A stretch of DNA of 33,398 nucleotides from an uncultured Bacteroidota bacterium (GTDB taxonomy: Bacteria > Bacteroidota > Bacteroidia > UKL13-3): the NCBI GenBank assembly GCA_903834625.1, contig CAILJQ010000143.1, forward strand, positions 1 to 33,398, in the 5' to 3' direction. Below are positions 1-8,130 of the stretch, piece by piece. A program made the position numbers and the translations under genes. Every line of letters begins with the position of its first letter. Positions within the stretch are counted from its first letter, which is position 1. Under the pieces are notes generated by a model. The model saw only the letters and a program-made list of their open reading frames with translations. It searched no databases and was not told the origin of the DNA.

Positions 1-852
1 GGCTAAATCATTTCTTACCAAATCTACTATCATTAAATTCTCAGCTCTTTCTTTTTCAGAGTTTCTTAACTCATGTATCAATGCCTCGTCTTGCACTGCA
101 TCTGCCGCTCTTCGAACTGTTCCTTTTATGGGTTGTGATTGCAATTTGTTCAGTGATTTGCGTAAAAACCTTTCTGGACTGGCACATATCAAATACCTAT
201 CCTGCCATTTCATAAACGCACCAAAGGGAGTGGGGGAGATATCTTGCAAAGCAAAGTAGGTTTCAATGGGTGTTATTTTTTGTTGCTCTGCATAAAATTC
301 AACACAATAATTGAGTTCATATACATCTCCATTTAATATGTTTTCTTTAATATCATTTACGGTTTGTATATATTTTTCTTTCGAAACCCTAGCTTGCATT
401 TTAATAGGCTCAATAGCAAAGTTGGGAATGGCAGTTGCTTGTATTTCCTGCATGATTCTGTTGGCATCTTCACTCATTACCATGAGTTGCCCATTTGAGT
501 CAATTAACAGTAAGTGTTGCGGAGCAAAAAAATACATGGGCGCAAAGCCTATTCTATCGCTATGCGTTGATTGAAGCTGTTCTAATTGGTTTTTGAGGTC
601 GTAGGTTAAGTACCCAAATACAGGAGAGTTTCCACTGTGTTTGTCTATAAAATTACGCAATAGCTGCCAATCACCTTCCCCTTTACCCGTTATAGCATCT
701 GCCTCGCCAACTGCTAAGGCAAATTCCAACTCTTGTAATCCTAGTGCGTTTGAAATACGGTTATTATCTAATATGCAAATGCTACTATATTGTTGTGCCC
801 AAACGCATGCTTTTTTAATAAATTCTGGAGATATACTTTTTGTTGAATTCAA
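1..852 (-). CDS. pabB: Aminodeoxychorismate synthase component I (PabB), 3' end beyond window
   Basis: Chorismate-binding enzyme that would aminate chorismate to aminodeoxychorismate, the first committed step to p-aminobenzoate and folate. 284 codons are visible; the C-terminal part lies off the left edge. Family landmarks: NGDVYELNYCVEF (about 174-186), SPERF (225-229), PIKGT (241-245) and SEKERAENLMIVDLVRNDL (265-283). The lysine in PIKGT is the catalytic Lys of PabB; anthranilate and isochorismate synthases usually have Ala there, which favours PabB. No ATG lies between the upstream in-frame stop (865-867) and the conserved region. The likeliest start is TTG at 852, 12 bp after the preceding gene's stop, suggesting translational coupling. 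The exact start is uncertain (ATT at 855 is possible). Last gene seen of the uvrC unit. Confidence 0.86.
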   Translation of the reverse strand, partial: MNSTKSISPEFIKKACVWAQQYSSICILDNNRISNALGLQELEFALAVGEADAITGKGEGDWQLLRNFIDKHSGNSPVFGYLTYDLKNQLEQLQSTHSDRIGFAPMYFFAPQHLLLIDSNGQLMVMSEDANRIMQEIQATAIPNFAIEPIKMQARVSKEKYIQTVNDIKENILNGDVYELNYCVEFYAEQQKITPIETYFALQDISPTPFGAFMKWQDRYLICASPERFLRKSLNKLQSQPIKGTVRRAADAVQDEALIHELRNSEKERAENLMIVDLVRNDLA

Positions 853-864
853 AATGATTTTATG

Positions 865-1824
865 TTATAACTGAAGTTTCTTTTCGGGTTCAAAAATAAA
901 GAGCAAAAGGAAAAAAATACTATGCCAAATAATTCTTCCATCGGCAACGGTGCTCATAAAGCTAAAAACAAATAATCCAATAGCGGCTAATAATCCAGCC
1001 AAACTAGCCAATGGGAGAGGTTGAAGAAATTCTTTTTGGTTCAGACCGAATAGCTTATTTACATACCATAAACCAGGTATACCTAAGCTTAATACAAATG
1101 CACCCCATGTACGCATTCTGTTTACATTGTATTTGAATGATTGTTCACTTATTTCCCAGAAGGGATACCTATTTTCTCCTTCGCTGATGGGTGCATAAGC
1201 ACGTATGACGGCAAATAATGGGAAGGAGAGAATGAATAAAAATATAACCCAAGCAACCCATTTATAATCTTTCTGAACCAAGGCATACATTCCTGCAAAG
1301 GGCAATGCCAACAAACTTGTTTCTTTGGCACATAAACCAAGTAAAAGTGCTAGCGCAAATAATCCCTTTTTCTGAACCAAAAAGGCATAGGTGGCCATGG
1401 AAACAAAAAAGACAGAGCCCGCATCTATATAACCAATACATCCATAATAAAACACGGGAAATGAAGCGCTAAATATAACTCCTGCCATCAGCCTATTAAT
1501 AGGTTCAACACCTCTTAATCTCAAACTTTGGTTCAATAAAAATACCGTTCCTAGCAAACAAAATAAATTGATTAAATTCAAGGAAGTATTTGGTGCAAAT
1601 GGCAACACAGAAGCAACCATTGGCAATAAAAATCGCCAGTTGCTTGCAGGTCTTAAGGGCACCTCTGTGGGGTTTCCTCTCCAATAATCAACATAAGTTT
1701 CAAAGTATTTGGCATCCCAAGGTTCGGTCTGAACCAACTGCTGATTGCCATTAAACCTGGGTAATGCCACTAATGCCACAAGCACAAAACATATAACAAG
1801 AATAACTCCGTTAGTTAGTTTCAT
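865..1824 (-). CDS. Polytopic membrane protein, possibly GT-C-like glycosyltransferase
   Basis: 319-residue integral membrane protein of unassigned specific function. The N-terminus is a hydrophobic helix (about residues 5-22). It is followed by a polar segment with EPWDAKYFETYVDYWRG and RPASNWRFLLP, then a series of hydrophobic helices to the C-terminus (roughly eight or more in total). The early acidic extracytoplasmic loop after TM1 and the later GLCAKETSLLALP segment resemble polyprenyl-phosphate-sugar-dependent GT-C glycosyltransferases. No decisive catalytic motif is visible, so this is a weak inference. The ATG overlaps the last 14 nt of uvrC, and pabB follows within 12 bp, so all three are probably cotranscribed. 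Confidence 0.75.
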   Translation of the reverse strand: MKLTNGVILVICFVLVALVALPRFNGNQQLVQTEPWDAKYFETYVDYWRGNPTEVPLRPASNWRFLLPMVASVLPFAPNTSLNLINLFCLLGTVFLLNQSLRLRGVEPINRLMAGVIFSASFPVFYYGCIGYIDAGSVFFVSMATYAFLVQKKGLFALALLLGLCAKETSLLALPFAGMYALVQKDYKWVAWVIFLFILSFPLFAVIRAYAPISEGENRYPFWEISEQSFKYNVNRMRTWGAFVLSLGIPGLWYVNKLFGLNQKEFLQPLPLASLAGLLAAIGLFVFSFMSTVADGRIIWHSIFFLLLFIFEPEKKLQL

Positions 1825-3631
1825 GCTTTATTTTGTTTGGATGGAAATGATCATATACCAAATTTCCTTTTGAGGTGCCAACTATATTACATAATAAGGT
1901 AAGCTCTGCTTCCTTAATTTTTTTAACGCTCTTTAACTCACGTAACAACATATTCGCTGTTTCTGGTCCTACACCTTTAATATCATCTAACTCTGTTACC
2001 AAAGTATTTTTACTTCTTCTTTTACGGTGATGGGTAATACCAAATCTATGCGCCTCATCTCGTAATTGCTGAATAACTCTTAGTGTTTCCGATTTCTTAT
2101 CAATATACATGGGAAGTTCATCTTCTGGATAATACAACTCCTCCAACCTTTTGGCTATACCCATAATGGGCACCTTGCCATATATTCCTAGTTCTTTTAA
2201 ACTTTCTACGGCAGAACTTAATTGGCCTTTTCCTCCATCTACTATAATTAGGTTTGGCAAAGGCTCATTGGCTTCAAGTAGTCCTCTATATCTTCTAAAA
2301 ATAACTTCGCGCATGGTGGCAAAATCATCCGGACCAACCACTGTTTTTGGAATGAAATGTCGGTAATCTTTTTTACTAGGTTTACCATCTTTAAAAACTA
2401 CACAAGCAGACACAGGGTTGGTTCCTTGTAGGTTCGAATTATCAAAACATTCAATATGTTTTGGAGGGTCTTTTAAGCGCAAATCACTTTGCATTTGACT
2501 CATCAATCTGTCAACCTTAAATTCTGGGTTGAGCTTTTCGTACTGACTGAGTTTTTCCTTCTTATAGTACATCGCATTTTTAAGCGATAGGTCGAGCACT
2601 TTTTTCTTATCACCCAATTTAGGTACGGTAATGGTTAGGCCACTATCTTCCCAATCTAAAGGAATAGGAACAATAATCTCAGTGGTTCTACTTTGATACT
2701 TTTCACGCACCTCTGCAATGGCTAAACTGAGCAATTCTTCATCTGTTTCATCCATTTTTTTCTTTATCTCAAAAGTTTGTGTTTGAACAATAATTCCGTT
2801 TGAAACTTTGAGGTAATTGGCAAAGGCAAATTTATCATCGCTCACAATGCTAAACACATCTACATCATGTTTAATATCATTCACAATGGTTGAGCGGCTT
2901 TGGTAATTTTCTAACAATTGCAGTTTCTTCTTTAAATCATCTGCTTTCTCAAACTCCAAGTTTGATGCGGCTTTATGCATTTGTTCTTTTATCTCTGCCT
3001 TTACTTCTCCCAAATTTCCTTTGAGAAGCTTTTTAATAGCTATTATACTTTGGTGGTATTCTTCTTCTGTTTGTTTACCCACACAAGGAGCCATACAATT
3101 GCCTATGTCATACTCTAAGCAAGCTTTAAATTTCCCTGCTTTCACATTGGCTTCACTCAAATTAAAATTGCAAGTTCTTAATGGATAGGTGGCCTTAATC
3201 AAATCCATTAAAGTGTATTTCATGTTCCCATTTGAGTACGGACCGTAATACTCGCTTCCATCTCTTATAATGGTTCTGGTAGATAATATCCTCGGAAAGC
3301 GCTCATGTTTGATACAGATAGAGGCGTATGTTTTATCATCTTTTAAACTTATGTTGAACCTAGGTTGGTATTTTTTTATGAGCGCATTTTCTAATAACAA
3401 GGCATCCATTTCAGTTTCAACCAGCGTGTATTGAATATCGGCAATACGACTCACTAAAATGGCTGTTTTTCTGCTGTCGTGGTGTTTTTTAAAGAAATAA
3501 CTGCCAACCCTTTTTTTTAAATTCTTTGCCTTTCCAATATAAATGAGGTTTTGTTCGGCATCAAAGTACTTGTATACTCCCGGACTTTCAGGTAACGACC
3601 TAATAATATCTTTGTAATTAAACGCACTCAC
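1811..3631 (-). CDS. uvrC: Excinuclease ABC subunit C (UvrC)
   Basis: Dual-incision endonuclease of nucleotide excision repair, acting with the UvrAB-DNA complex. Domain order is complete: N-terminal GIY-YIG nuclease (SPGVYKYFD...LIYIGKAKNLKKRV); cysteine region with CLEYDIGNCMAPCVG; UVR motif (SNLEFEKADDLKKKLQLLE); RNase H-like domain with ECFDNSNLQGT, IIVDGGKGQL and EAHRFGITHHR carrying the expected Asp/His residues; and a C-terminal helix-hairpin-helix (LDDIKGVGPETANMLLREL). I place the start at GTG 3631 (606 aa), because SAFNYKDIIRSLPESPGVYKY aligns with the usual UvrC N-terminus. An in-frame ATG at 3664 would add 11 unconserved residues. The 3' end overlaps the membrane-protein gene by 14 nt. 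Confidence 0.95.
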   Translation of the reverse strand: MSAFNYKDIIRSLPESPGVYKYFDAEQNLIYIGKAKNLKKRVGSYFFKKHHDSRKTAILVSRIADIQYTLVETEMDALLLENALIKKYQPRFNISLKDDKTYASICIKHERFPRILSTRTIIRDGSEYYGPYSNGNMKYTLMDLIKATYPLRTCNFNLSEANVKAGKFKACLEYDIGNCMAPCVGKQTEEEYHQSIIAIKKLLKGNLGEVKAEIKEQMHKAASNLEFEKADDLKKKLQLLENYQSRSTIVNDIKHDVDVFSIVSDDKFAFANYLKVSNGIIVQTQTFEIKKKMDETDEELLSLAIAEVREKYQSRTTEIIVPIPLDWEDSGLTITVPKLGDKKKVLDLSLKNAMYYKKEKLSQYEKLNPEFKVDRLMSQMQSDLRLKDPPKHIECFDNSNLQGTNPVSACVVFKDGKPSKKDYRHFIPKTVVGPDDFATMREVIFRRYRGLLEANEPLPNLIIVDGGKGQLSSAVESLKELGIYGKVPIMGIAKRLEELYYPEDELPMYIDKKSETLRVIQQLRDEAHRFGITHHRKRRSKNTLVTELDDIKGVGPETANMLLRELKSVKKIKEAELTLLCNIVGTSKGNLVYDHFHPNKIKHETN

Positions 3632-3636
3632 AATTG

Positions 3637-3668
3637 CGAAAATAAGGGAATGCACCTTGCGCACCCAA
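3637..3668 (-). promoter_or_regulatory. Possible uvrC promoter (-7 TATTTTCG, -33 TTG)
   Basis: Reading the minus strand, TTG (3668-3666) and TATTTTCG (3644-3637) are 21 nt apart. This is one mismatch from the Bacteroidota -7 consensus TAnnTTTG, and the spacing is slightly long. Only 5 nt separate the element from the GTG chosen as the uvrC start, so the transcript would be leaderless or nearly so. Weak evidence; it also sits inside the alternative ATG extension. Confidence 0.3.
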
Positions 3669-3752
3669 CAGAATCATAATAAATGGTTAAAAAAAACTAA
3701 AAAATTTCTTCTATATAAATTAAAAGTCATTTTTGATGCTGCAATCTGTAAT

Positions 3753-6700
3753 ATGAGAAAAATAGCTACACATTTAAGGTTATACAGTTTATTTATCCTA
3801 TTCGTTTTTATTGGTGAGGCAGCCAATGGGCAATTTAGGTTCCTATCAACTGTACCAAAACCTGGTGCACTTGCTATTAGTACAAGTGGTAATTTTATTA
3901 CTCTTAATGTGAAAGCAAAGCGCAATATCATCATTAAAGAATTTTGGGTCCCTTTTGCAAATTTGAGTACAACAAATTATAGAATATGGTATAAAACAGA
4001 TTCGTTGAATGGAACACCAAGTGTATCAGTTGTAAATGGGTGGATTCCCACCACATGGTCTTCCTTTTCACCTCCAGTGGCAGGTTTTGCCAACCTCGTG
4101 CGCATTCCAACAACCCTAAATATTAATATACCTGCAGGGGCAACCTATGCTTTTGCCATAGAAGCAAATGGAATTATGTATATTAATTCTGGTGCACCCA
4201 ATGTACCTCCTTATAAATTTCAAGATTTTGATGCAGTCATTAATACAGGAGGCCAAGTGGGTTTCGGCGGCTCTATTTCTTCACCTTTAGCAAATAGAAA
4301 ATTTTGTGGTAAAATAGGTTATGATATTGTTCCAATAGGAATGAATAATGCAGCGGTAGAAGGTGTTTTTAAACCAGACTCAATGCCAAGCTCAGGGAAT
4401 TATGATGTTATGGCCAAAATTAGAAATAGCGGTAAAAATTTAATTTCAATTGTTACCGTTCAATGGTCAATTAATGGGTTATTACAAACTCCTATTTCAT
4501 TGATTTGTCCATTAGATACTTTTGGCACACCAGGTGGAACAAGTGATACCCTTATTCACTTAGGTTACTTGTTTTTTTCAAACGGCCAACGAACTGCCAT
4601 TAAAGTATGGACTGAGCAACCCAATTATTTGCTTGATTCACTTCGTGGGGATGATACTTCCTCTAGTGTTTTTATGCCAAAGTTTTCAGGTTCTTATAGC
4701 ATTGGTGGGCCAACACCCAGTTATCCAAGTTTGGCAGCTTTGGCCTCAGACATAAGCATATTTGGTATTTCGGGTCCGGTTTATATTCAAATTAATTCAG
4801 GTTTATATTCAGGTGGGGTATTATTTAAAGACGTAGAAGGCTCTAACCCTACAAATACTATAACTATTTCTGGGGTTAACAAAAGTACTTGCGTGTTTTC
4901 AGATAGTTTAAATGCCCCAATTCTTTCGTTTATTAATACGGGATATGTTACTTTAAGAGATGTAACTGTTATCAATAATGGAATTCAAGCTGCAGTGGGA
5001 ATCCATTTGTTAAGCCTTAACCATGAAAATGCAAGACTTACTCAATTTACAATTTCGAATTGTTCAGTATATATTCCTAATTCTACACATGTAAATAGCG
5101 CTGGGTTATATGTTTCAGGTGACCTACTTTCAGGCCTTCATACAAATAAATTTGACTCTATCTGCATAGATAGTAATACCATAACAGGTGCATACGCGGG
5201 GATAGTTTGTGGTGGGCAGAATTTTTCCATTTATGCTAATAGAGGTTTTATCATCAGTAATAATTTTATTACAAATCCACTTGCCTATGGTATAAGACTT
5301 TGGCAAACTTCAAGTGGAGTTACGGTTAAAAGAAATACCATCACCATGCGGTCAGGGCCTACAATGCAATCATATGGAATGCACTTGACCGACATAACAA
5401 ATTTTGATAGTATTCAACCTATTGAAATAATTGAAAATAAATTAATCAATTGTGGTTACATGGGAATGTATCTGTATATTTTCCAAAACACCATACCAAG
5501 CACTAAAATTTACAATAATGCAGTAAGTGGAAATATGACCTATACCACAAATTATGGTCTTAATCTTTTTGTGAATGGTCCCTTAGAGGTATTCCATAAT
5601 TCAGTTCATATCAACGGATCTGGGGCCTATCAATTTGGTTTGAACGTTGAAAGGTCGGTAAATACAGCGCCTATTGCCATTAAGAATAACATTTTTTCTA
5701 TTTACTCAACAACAGGTTCTTCCCTTTTTCCTTTAGCTATTACACCAAGCCCACCAGGGAAGGTGTTAAATTATAACCTTTACTATAATGCCCGAAACAA
5801 CAACTTGATTTTAAGAGGAGGAGTTATTTATATGGTTTCAAACTATAAATTAAATACATCAGGCGGTGACTCATCTTTTAACTTTCAACCACCATTTTTT
5901 AATAATACAGAACTTAAACTAAATAATGGTTGTATACAAGGGGTTGATTTATCCATTAAAGTTCCTTACGACTATTTTGGAACCACTCGTTCCCTAAGTC
6001 CAAGTTTGGGGTATCATGAATTTGAAACCCAATATAATGATTTAAGGATTGAAAAGATTGTCAGTCCTGTTTTGCCTTTAAGTCCGGGGTCGCAAAATTT
6101 GCTCGTAAAAGTAAGGAATGTTGGAAATAGTACTATTAGGTCCTTTCAATTAAGTCACAAAGTGAATTACGGAGCACCTGTAACCATTTCATGGGCAGGA
6201 ACATTAAACCCATGTGATACTGCTTACGTTCTTTTTAGCGGTTCGAACCAAATAGTACTTGCCGCTGGTGCAAATCAAATTCAGGTATATTCATCGAATC
6301 CTGATAGTATGATGGACGGGAATGTATATAACGATACCATAAGATTGGGCAATCTGCCTCCATTACCGGTTACCCTAACAAATTTTGTTGGTAGGAGGCT
6401 AGATAATATGGTGATGTTGAATTGGACAACTGCCATGGAGAAAAACAACAAGGGATTTGATGTTGAGCGCTCTGTGGATGGGAGCAATTTTCAACCTGTA
6501 GGATTTGTGCCAAGTCACTATATTAACAGCAATCAAATGCTACACTATGGCTATATGGATGACCACGCGCCATCAAGTAAATTATTTTACCGGCTAAAGC
6601 AAATAGATTTAGATGGTAAATATGCTTATTCACCCATAATAGAAATTCGTTCAATAGATATGGTTAAAGAGATAAATGTGTATCCAAACCCTTTCGAAAA

Positions 6701-6893
6701 TGTAATCACTATTGCAAATCTTACCCAAGAATCGGGTGAAATTACCATTTATGATTTGTTAGGTAAGAAATTAATTGGCCAAAATTTTCCTGCAAACGAA
6801 AATATTGAATTAATGGCAGTTTCAGATTTTAAACCTGGAATATATTTTGTTCAAATAAATGAAAATCAGCCTGTTAAATTCATAAAAAGATAG
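3753..6893 (+). CDS. T9SS-secreted right-handed beta-helix protein
   Basis: 1,046-residue surface or secreted protein of unknown specific role. Start chosen at ATG 3753 because it begins directly with a signal peptide (MRKIATHLRLYSLFILFVFI, cleavage near ANGQ). An upstream in-frame ATG at 3657 would bury it behind 32 Lys-rich residues. Order seen: an N-terminal beta-rich domain to ~190; a CARDB-like domain (~200-310); a region rich in N-x-I/ITISGN-type beta-helix repeats (~320-760), typical of parallel beta-helix proteins; a second CARDB-like domain (DLRIEKIVSPV...LLVKVRNVGNST); a FN3-like linker (NNKGFDVERSVDGSNF...FYRLKQIDLDGKYAYS); and a C-terminal T9SS type A sorting domain starting at VYPNPFENVITI and ending FIKR. 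Monocistronic, divergent from uvrC, with its own terminator. Confidence 0.88.
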   Translation: MRKIATHLRLYSLFILFVFIGEAANGQFRFLSTVPKPGALAISTSGNFITLNVKAKRNIIIKEFWVPFANLSTTNYRIWYKTDSLNGTPSVSVVNGWIPTTWSSFSPPVAGFANLVRIPTTLNINIPAGATYAFAIEANGIMYINSGAPNVPPYKFQDFDAVINTGGQVGFGGSISSPLANRKFCGKIGYDIVPIGMNNAAVEGVFKPDSMPSSGNYDVMAKIRNSGKNLISIVTVQWSINGLLQTPISLICPLDTFGTPGGTSDTLIHLGYLFFSNGQRTAIKVWTEQPNYLLDSLRGDDTSSSVFMPKFSGSYSIGGPTPSYPSLAALASDISIFGISGPVYIQINSGLYSGGVLFKDVEGSNPTNTITISGVNKSTCVFSDSLNAPILSFINTGYVTLRDVTVINNGIQAAVGIHLLSLNHENARLTQFTISNCSVYIPNSTHVNSAGLYVSGDLLSGLHTNKFDSICIDSNTITGAYAGIVCGGQNFSIYANRGFIISNNFITNPLAYGIRLWQTSSGVTVKRNTITMRSGPTMQSYGMHLTDITNFDSIQPIEIIENKLINCGYMGMYLYIFQNTIPSTKIYNNAVSGNMTYTTNYGLNLFVNGPLEVFHNSVHINGSGAYQFGLNVERSVNTAPIAIKNNIFSIYSTTGSSLFPLAITPSPPGKVLNYNLYYNARNNNLILRGGVIYMVSNYKLNTSGGDSSFNFQPPFFNNTELKLNNGCIQGVDLSIKVPYDYFGTTRSLSPSLGYHEFETQYNDLRIEKIVSPVLPLSPGSQNLLVKVRNVGNSTIRSFQLSHKVNYGAPVTISWAGTLNPCDTAYVLFSGSNQIVLAAGANQIQVYSSNPDSMMDGNVYNDTIRLGNLPPLPVTLTNFVGRRLDNMVMLNWTTAMEKNNKGFDVERSVDGSNFQPVGFVPSHYINSNQMLHYGYMDDHAPSSKLFYRLKQIDLDGKYAYSPIIEIRSIDMVKEINVYPNPFENVITIANLTQESGEITIYDLLGKKLIGQNFPANENIELMAVSDFKPGIYFVQINENQPVKFIKR

Positions 6894-6909
6894 ATTTCTG
6901 CATTAAATG

Positions 6910-6943
6910 AAAGCCCCAAACCCTAGGTTTCGGGGCTTTTTTT
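6910..6943 (+). terminator. Intrinsic terminator after the beta-helix gene
   Basis: Stem AAAGCCCC ... GGGGCTTT with an additional inner stem AAACC-CTA-GGTTT, followed directly by a run of seven T. It lies 17 nt after the stop of the T9SS gene and insulates the ribosomal cluster from upstream transcription. Confidence 0.92.
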
Positions 6944-6996
6944 GTTTGAAAATGCCCTCAAACGCGACAATTCTCAGAATTATTTTCAACAATAAT

Positions 6997-7027
6997 TTGT
7001 TTGTTAGCGAATTATCCCCTACGTTTG
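6997..7027 (+). promoter_or_regulatory. Distal promoter P1 of the ribosomal cluster
   Basis: TTG (6997-6999), 20-nt spacer, TACGTTTG (7020-7027): a full match to the Bacteroidota sigma-70-type consensus TAnnTTTG. It is followed by CAGCCCC at the expected start region. An alternative TTG at 7001 gives a 16-nt spacer. Confidence 0.65.
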
Positions 7028-7070
7028 CAGCCCCTTAAACGGGGATTTTACGGTAAAGACTGATGGTTAT

Positions 7071-7140
7071 TGTTAGCATTATAACCCGCTCAGCAGACGA
7101 TATTTAAAATATTTTTTGCCTCGCGCTTGCATTGCTAACA
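7071..7140 (+). promoter_or_regulatory. Inverted repeat in the rpsL leader
   Basis: Perfect 8-bp arms TGTTAGCA (7071-7078) and TGCTAACA (7133-7140) enclose 54 bp with an A/T-rich near-palindrome ATATTTaAAATAT. It would be transcribed from P1 but not P2, and the right arm lies between the -33 and -7 boxes of P2. It could be a leader structure or an operator; function unknown. Confidence 0.4.
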
Positions 7141-7157
7141 TCAAATCCTTACTTTTG
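7127..7157 (+). promoter_or_regulatory. Proximal promoter P2 of the ribosomal cluster
   Basis: TTG (7127-7129), 20-nt spacer, TACTTTTG (7150-7157): full TAnnTTTG match, followed by CCGTCCC. It lies 42 bp before the rpsL ATG. Confidence 0.72.
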
Positions 7158-7199
7158 CCGTCCCATTTTTTAGACAAATTGCGTATTTAAAAGTAAGAT

Positions 7200-7610
7200 A
7201 TGCCTACTATTCAACAACTGGTTCGTAAGGGCCGCAACGACGTTTCAACCAAGAGCAAATCACCTGCTCTGGATTCTTGTCCACAACGCAGAGGAGTTTG
7301 TACCCGTGTGTACACCACTACTCCTAAGAAGCCTAACTCGGCTATGCGTAAGGTAGCCCGTGTTCGTTTAACTAACGGAAACGAGATCAACGCTTACATT
7401 CCGGGAGAAGGTCACAACCTGCAAGAACACTCTATCGTACTCGTAAGAGGAGGAAGGGTGAAAGATTTACCTGGAGTTCGTTACCACATTGTACGTGGCG
7501 CTTTAGATACTGCCGGTGTAGCCGGACGTAACCAAAGACGTTCTAAGTATGGTACTAAGAAGCCAAAACCAGGTCAAGCAGCAGTTGATCCTAAAGCAAA
7601 AAAGAAGTAA
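7200..7610 (+). CDS. rpsL: 30S ribosomal protein S12 (uS12)
   Basis: 136 aa, full length. Decoding-centre protein of the small subunit. The conserved loops [15 protein letters not shown] and [14 protein letters not shown] are intact. The lysines in PKKPNSA and RVKDLPG, where changes give streptomycin resistance or dependence in other bacteria, are wild type, so the sequence predicts a sensitive allele. The C-terminus has the usual Lys-rich tail, slightly extended ([14 protein letters not shown]). First gene of the cluster, 42 bp after promoter P2 and 25 bp before rpsG. Confidence 0.98.
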   Translation: MPTIQQLVRKGRNDVSTKSKSPALDSCPQRRGVCTRVYTTTPKKPNSAMRKVARVRLTNGNEINAYIPGEGHNLQEHSIVLVRGGRVKDLPGVRYHIVRGALDTAGVAGRNQRRSKYGTKKPKPGQAAVDPKAKKK

Positions 7611-7635
7611 TTACTAAGCGTAAGCAAATAATCAG

Positions 7636-8106
7636 ATGAGAAAAGCAAGAGCTAAAAAGCATATTTTGTTACCTGACCCGAAATTCAATGATGTTCTGGT
7701 AACCCGCTTTGTAAACAATATGATGTTGCAAGGTAAAAAAGCAACAGCCTACGGTGTATTTTATGCAGCCTTAGATAAAGTTGAAGCCAAAGCACAAGAG
7801 CGTGGTTTAGACGTTTGGAAAAAAGCTTTAAACAATGTGATGCCTTCAGTAGAAGTGAAATCACGTCGTGTAGGTGGTGCTACTTTCCAAATTCCTATGG
7901 AAGTACCTGCCGATCGTAAAATTGCAGTAGGTATGAAGTGGATGATTAAATATTCACGCAACCGTGGTGAGAAAACAATGGCAGATAAATTAGCCAACGA
8001 AATTCTTGCTGCTGCTAAAAATGAAGGTGCTTCAGTGAAGAAACGTGAAGACACACACAAGATGGCCGATGCTAACAAAGCCTTCTCGCATTTCAAGATT
8101 AGCTAA
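7636..8106 (+). CDS. rpsG: 30S ribosomal protein S7 (uS7)
   Basis: 156 aa, normal length. Primary assembly protein that nucleates the head of the 30S subunit and contacts the E site. It begins MRKARAKKHILLPDPKFND, with the conserved motif VMPSVEVKSRRVGGATFQIP in the middle and the usual AFSHFKIS end. Sits between rpsL and fusA as in the str operon. No unusual features. Confidence 0.98.
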   Translation: MRKARAKKHILLPDPKFNDVLVTRFVNNMMLQGKKATAYGVFYAALDKVEAKAQERGLDVWKKALNNVMPSVEVKSRRVGGATFQIPMEVPADRKIAVGMKWMIKYSRNRGEKTMADKLANEILAAAKNEGASVKKREDTHKMADANKAFSHFKIS

Positions 8107-8130
8107 AACCAAAAAGAAGGAAAATATTAA

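Larger units (their letters stand above)
6894..7199. other. Intergenic region: terminator, tandem promoters and leader of the ribosomal cluster
   Basis: 306 bp without a gene. It holds the terminator of the beta-helix gene (6910-6943), two promoter matches (-7 boxes at 7020 and 7150), a short CCCC/GGGG stem (7031-7044), and an 8-bp inverted repeat TGTTAGCA/TGCTAACA (7071-7078 and 7133-7140). No small ORF with convincing features was seen. Confidence 0.8.

Noticed and set aside
311-874. Two plus-strand ORFs (87 and 77 aa)
   Set aside because: They lie antisense within pabB, whose protein has clear conserved motifs; the ORFs show no family features.
7761-8096. Minus-strand ORF of 111 aa opposite rpsG
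   Set aside because: Shadow of a highly conserved ribosomal gene. The same applies to the other antisense ORFs opposite fusA, rpsC, rplN, rpsK and neighbours.
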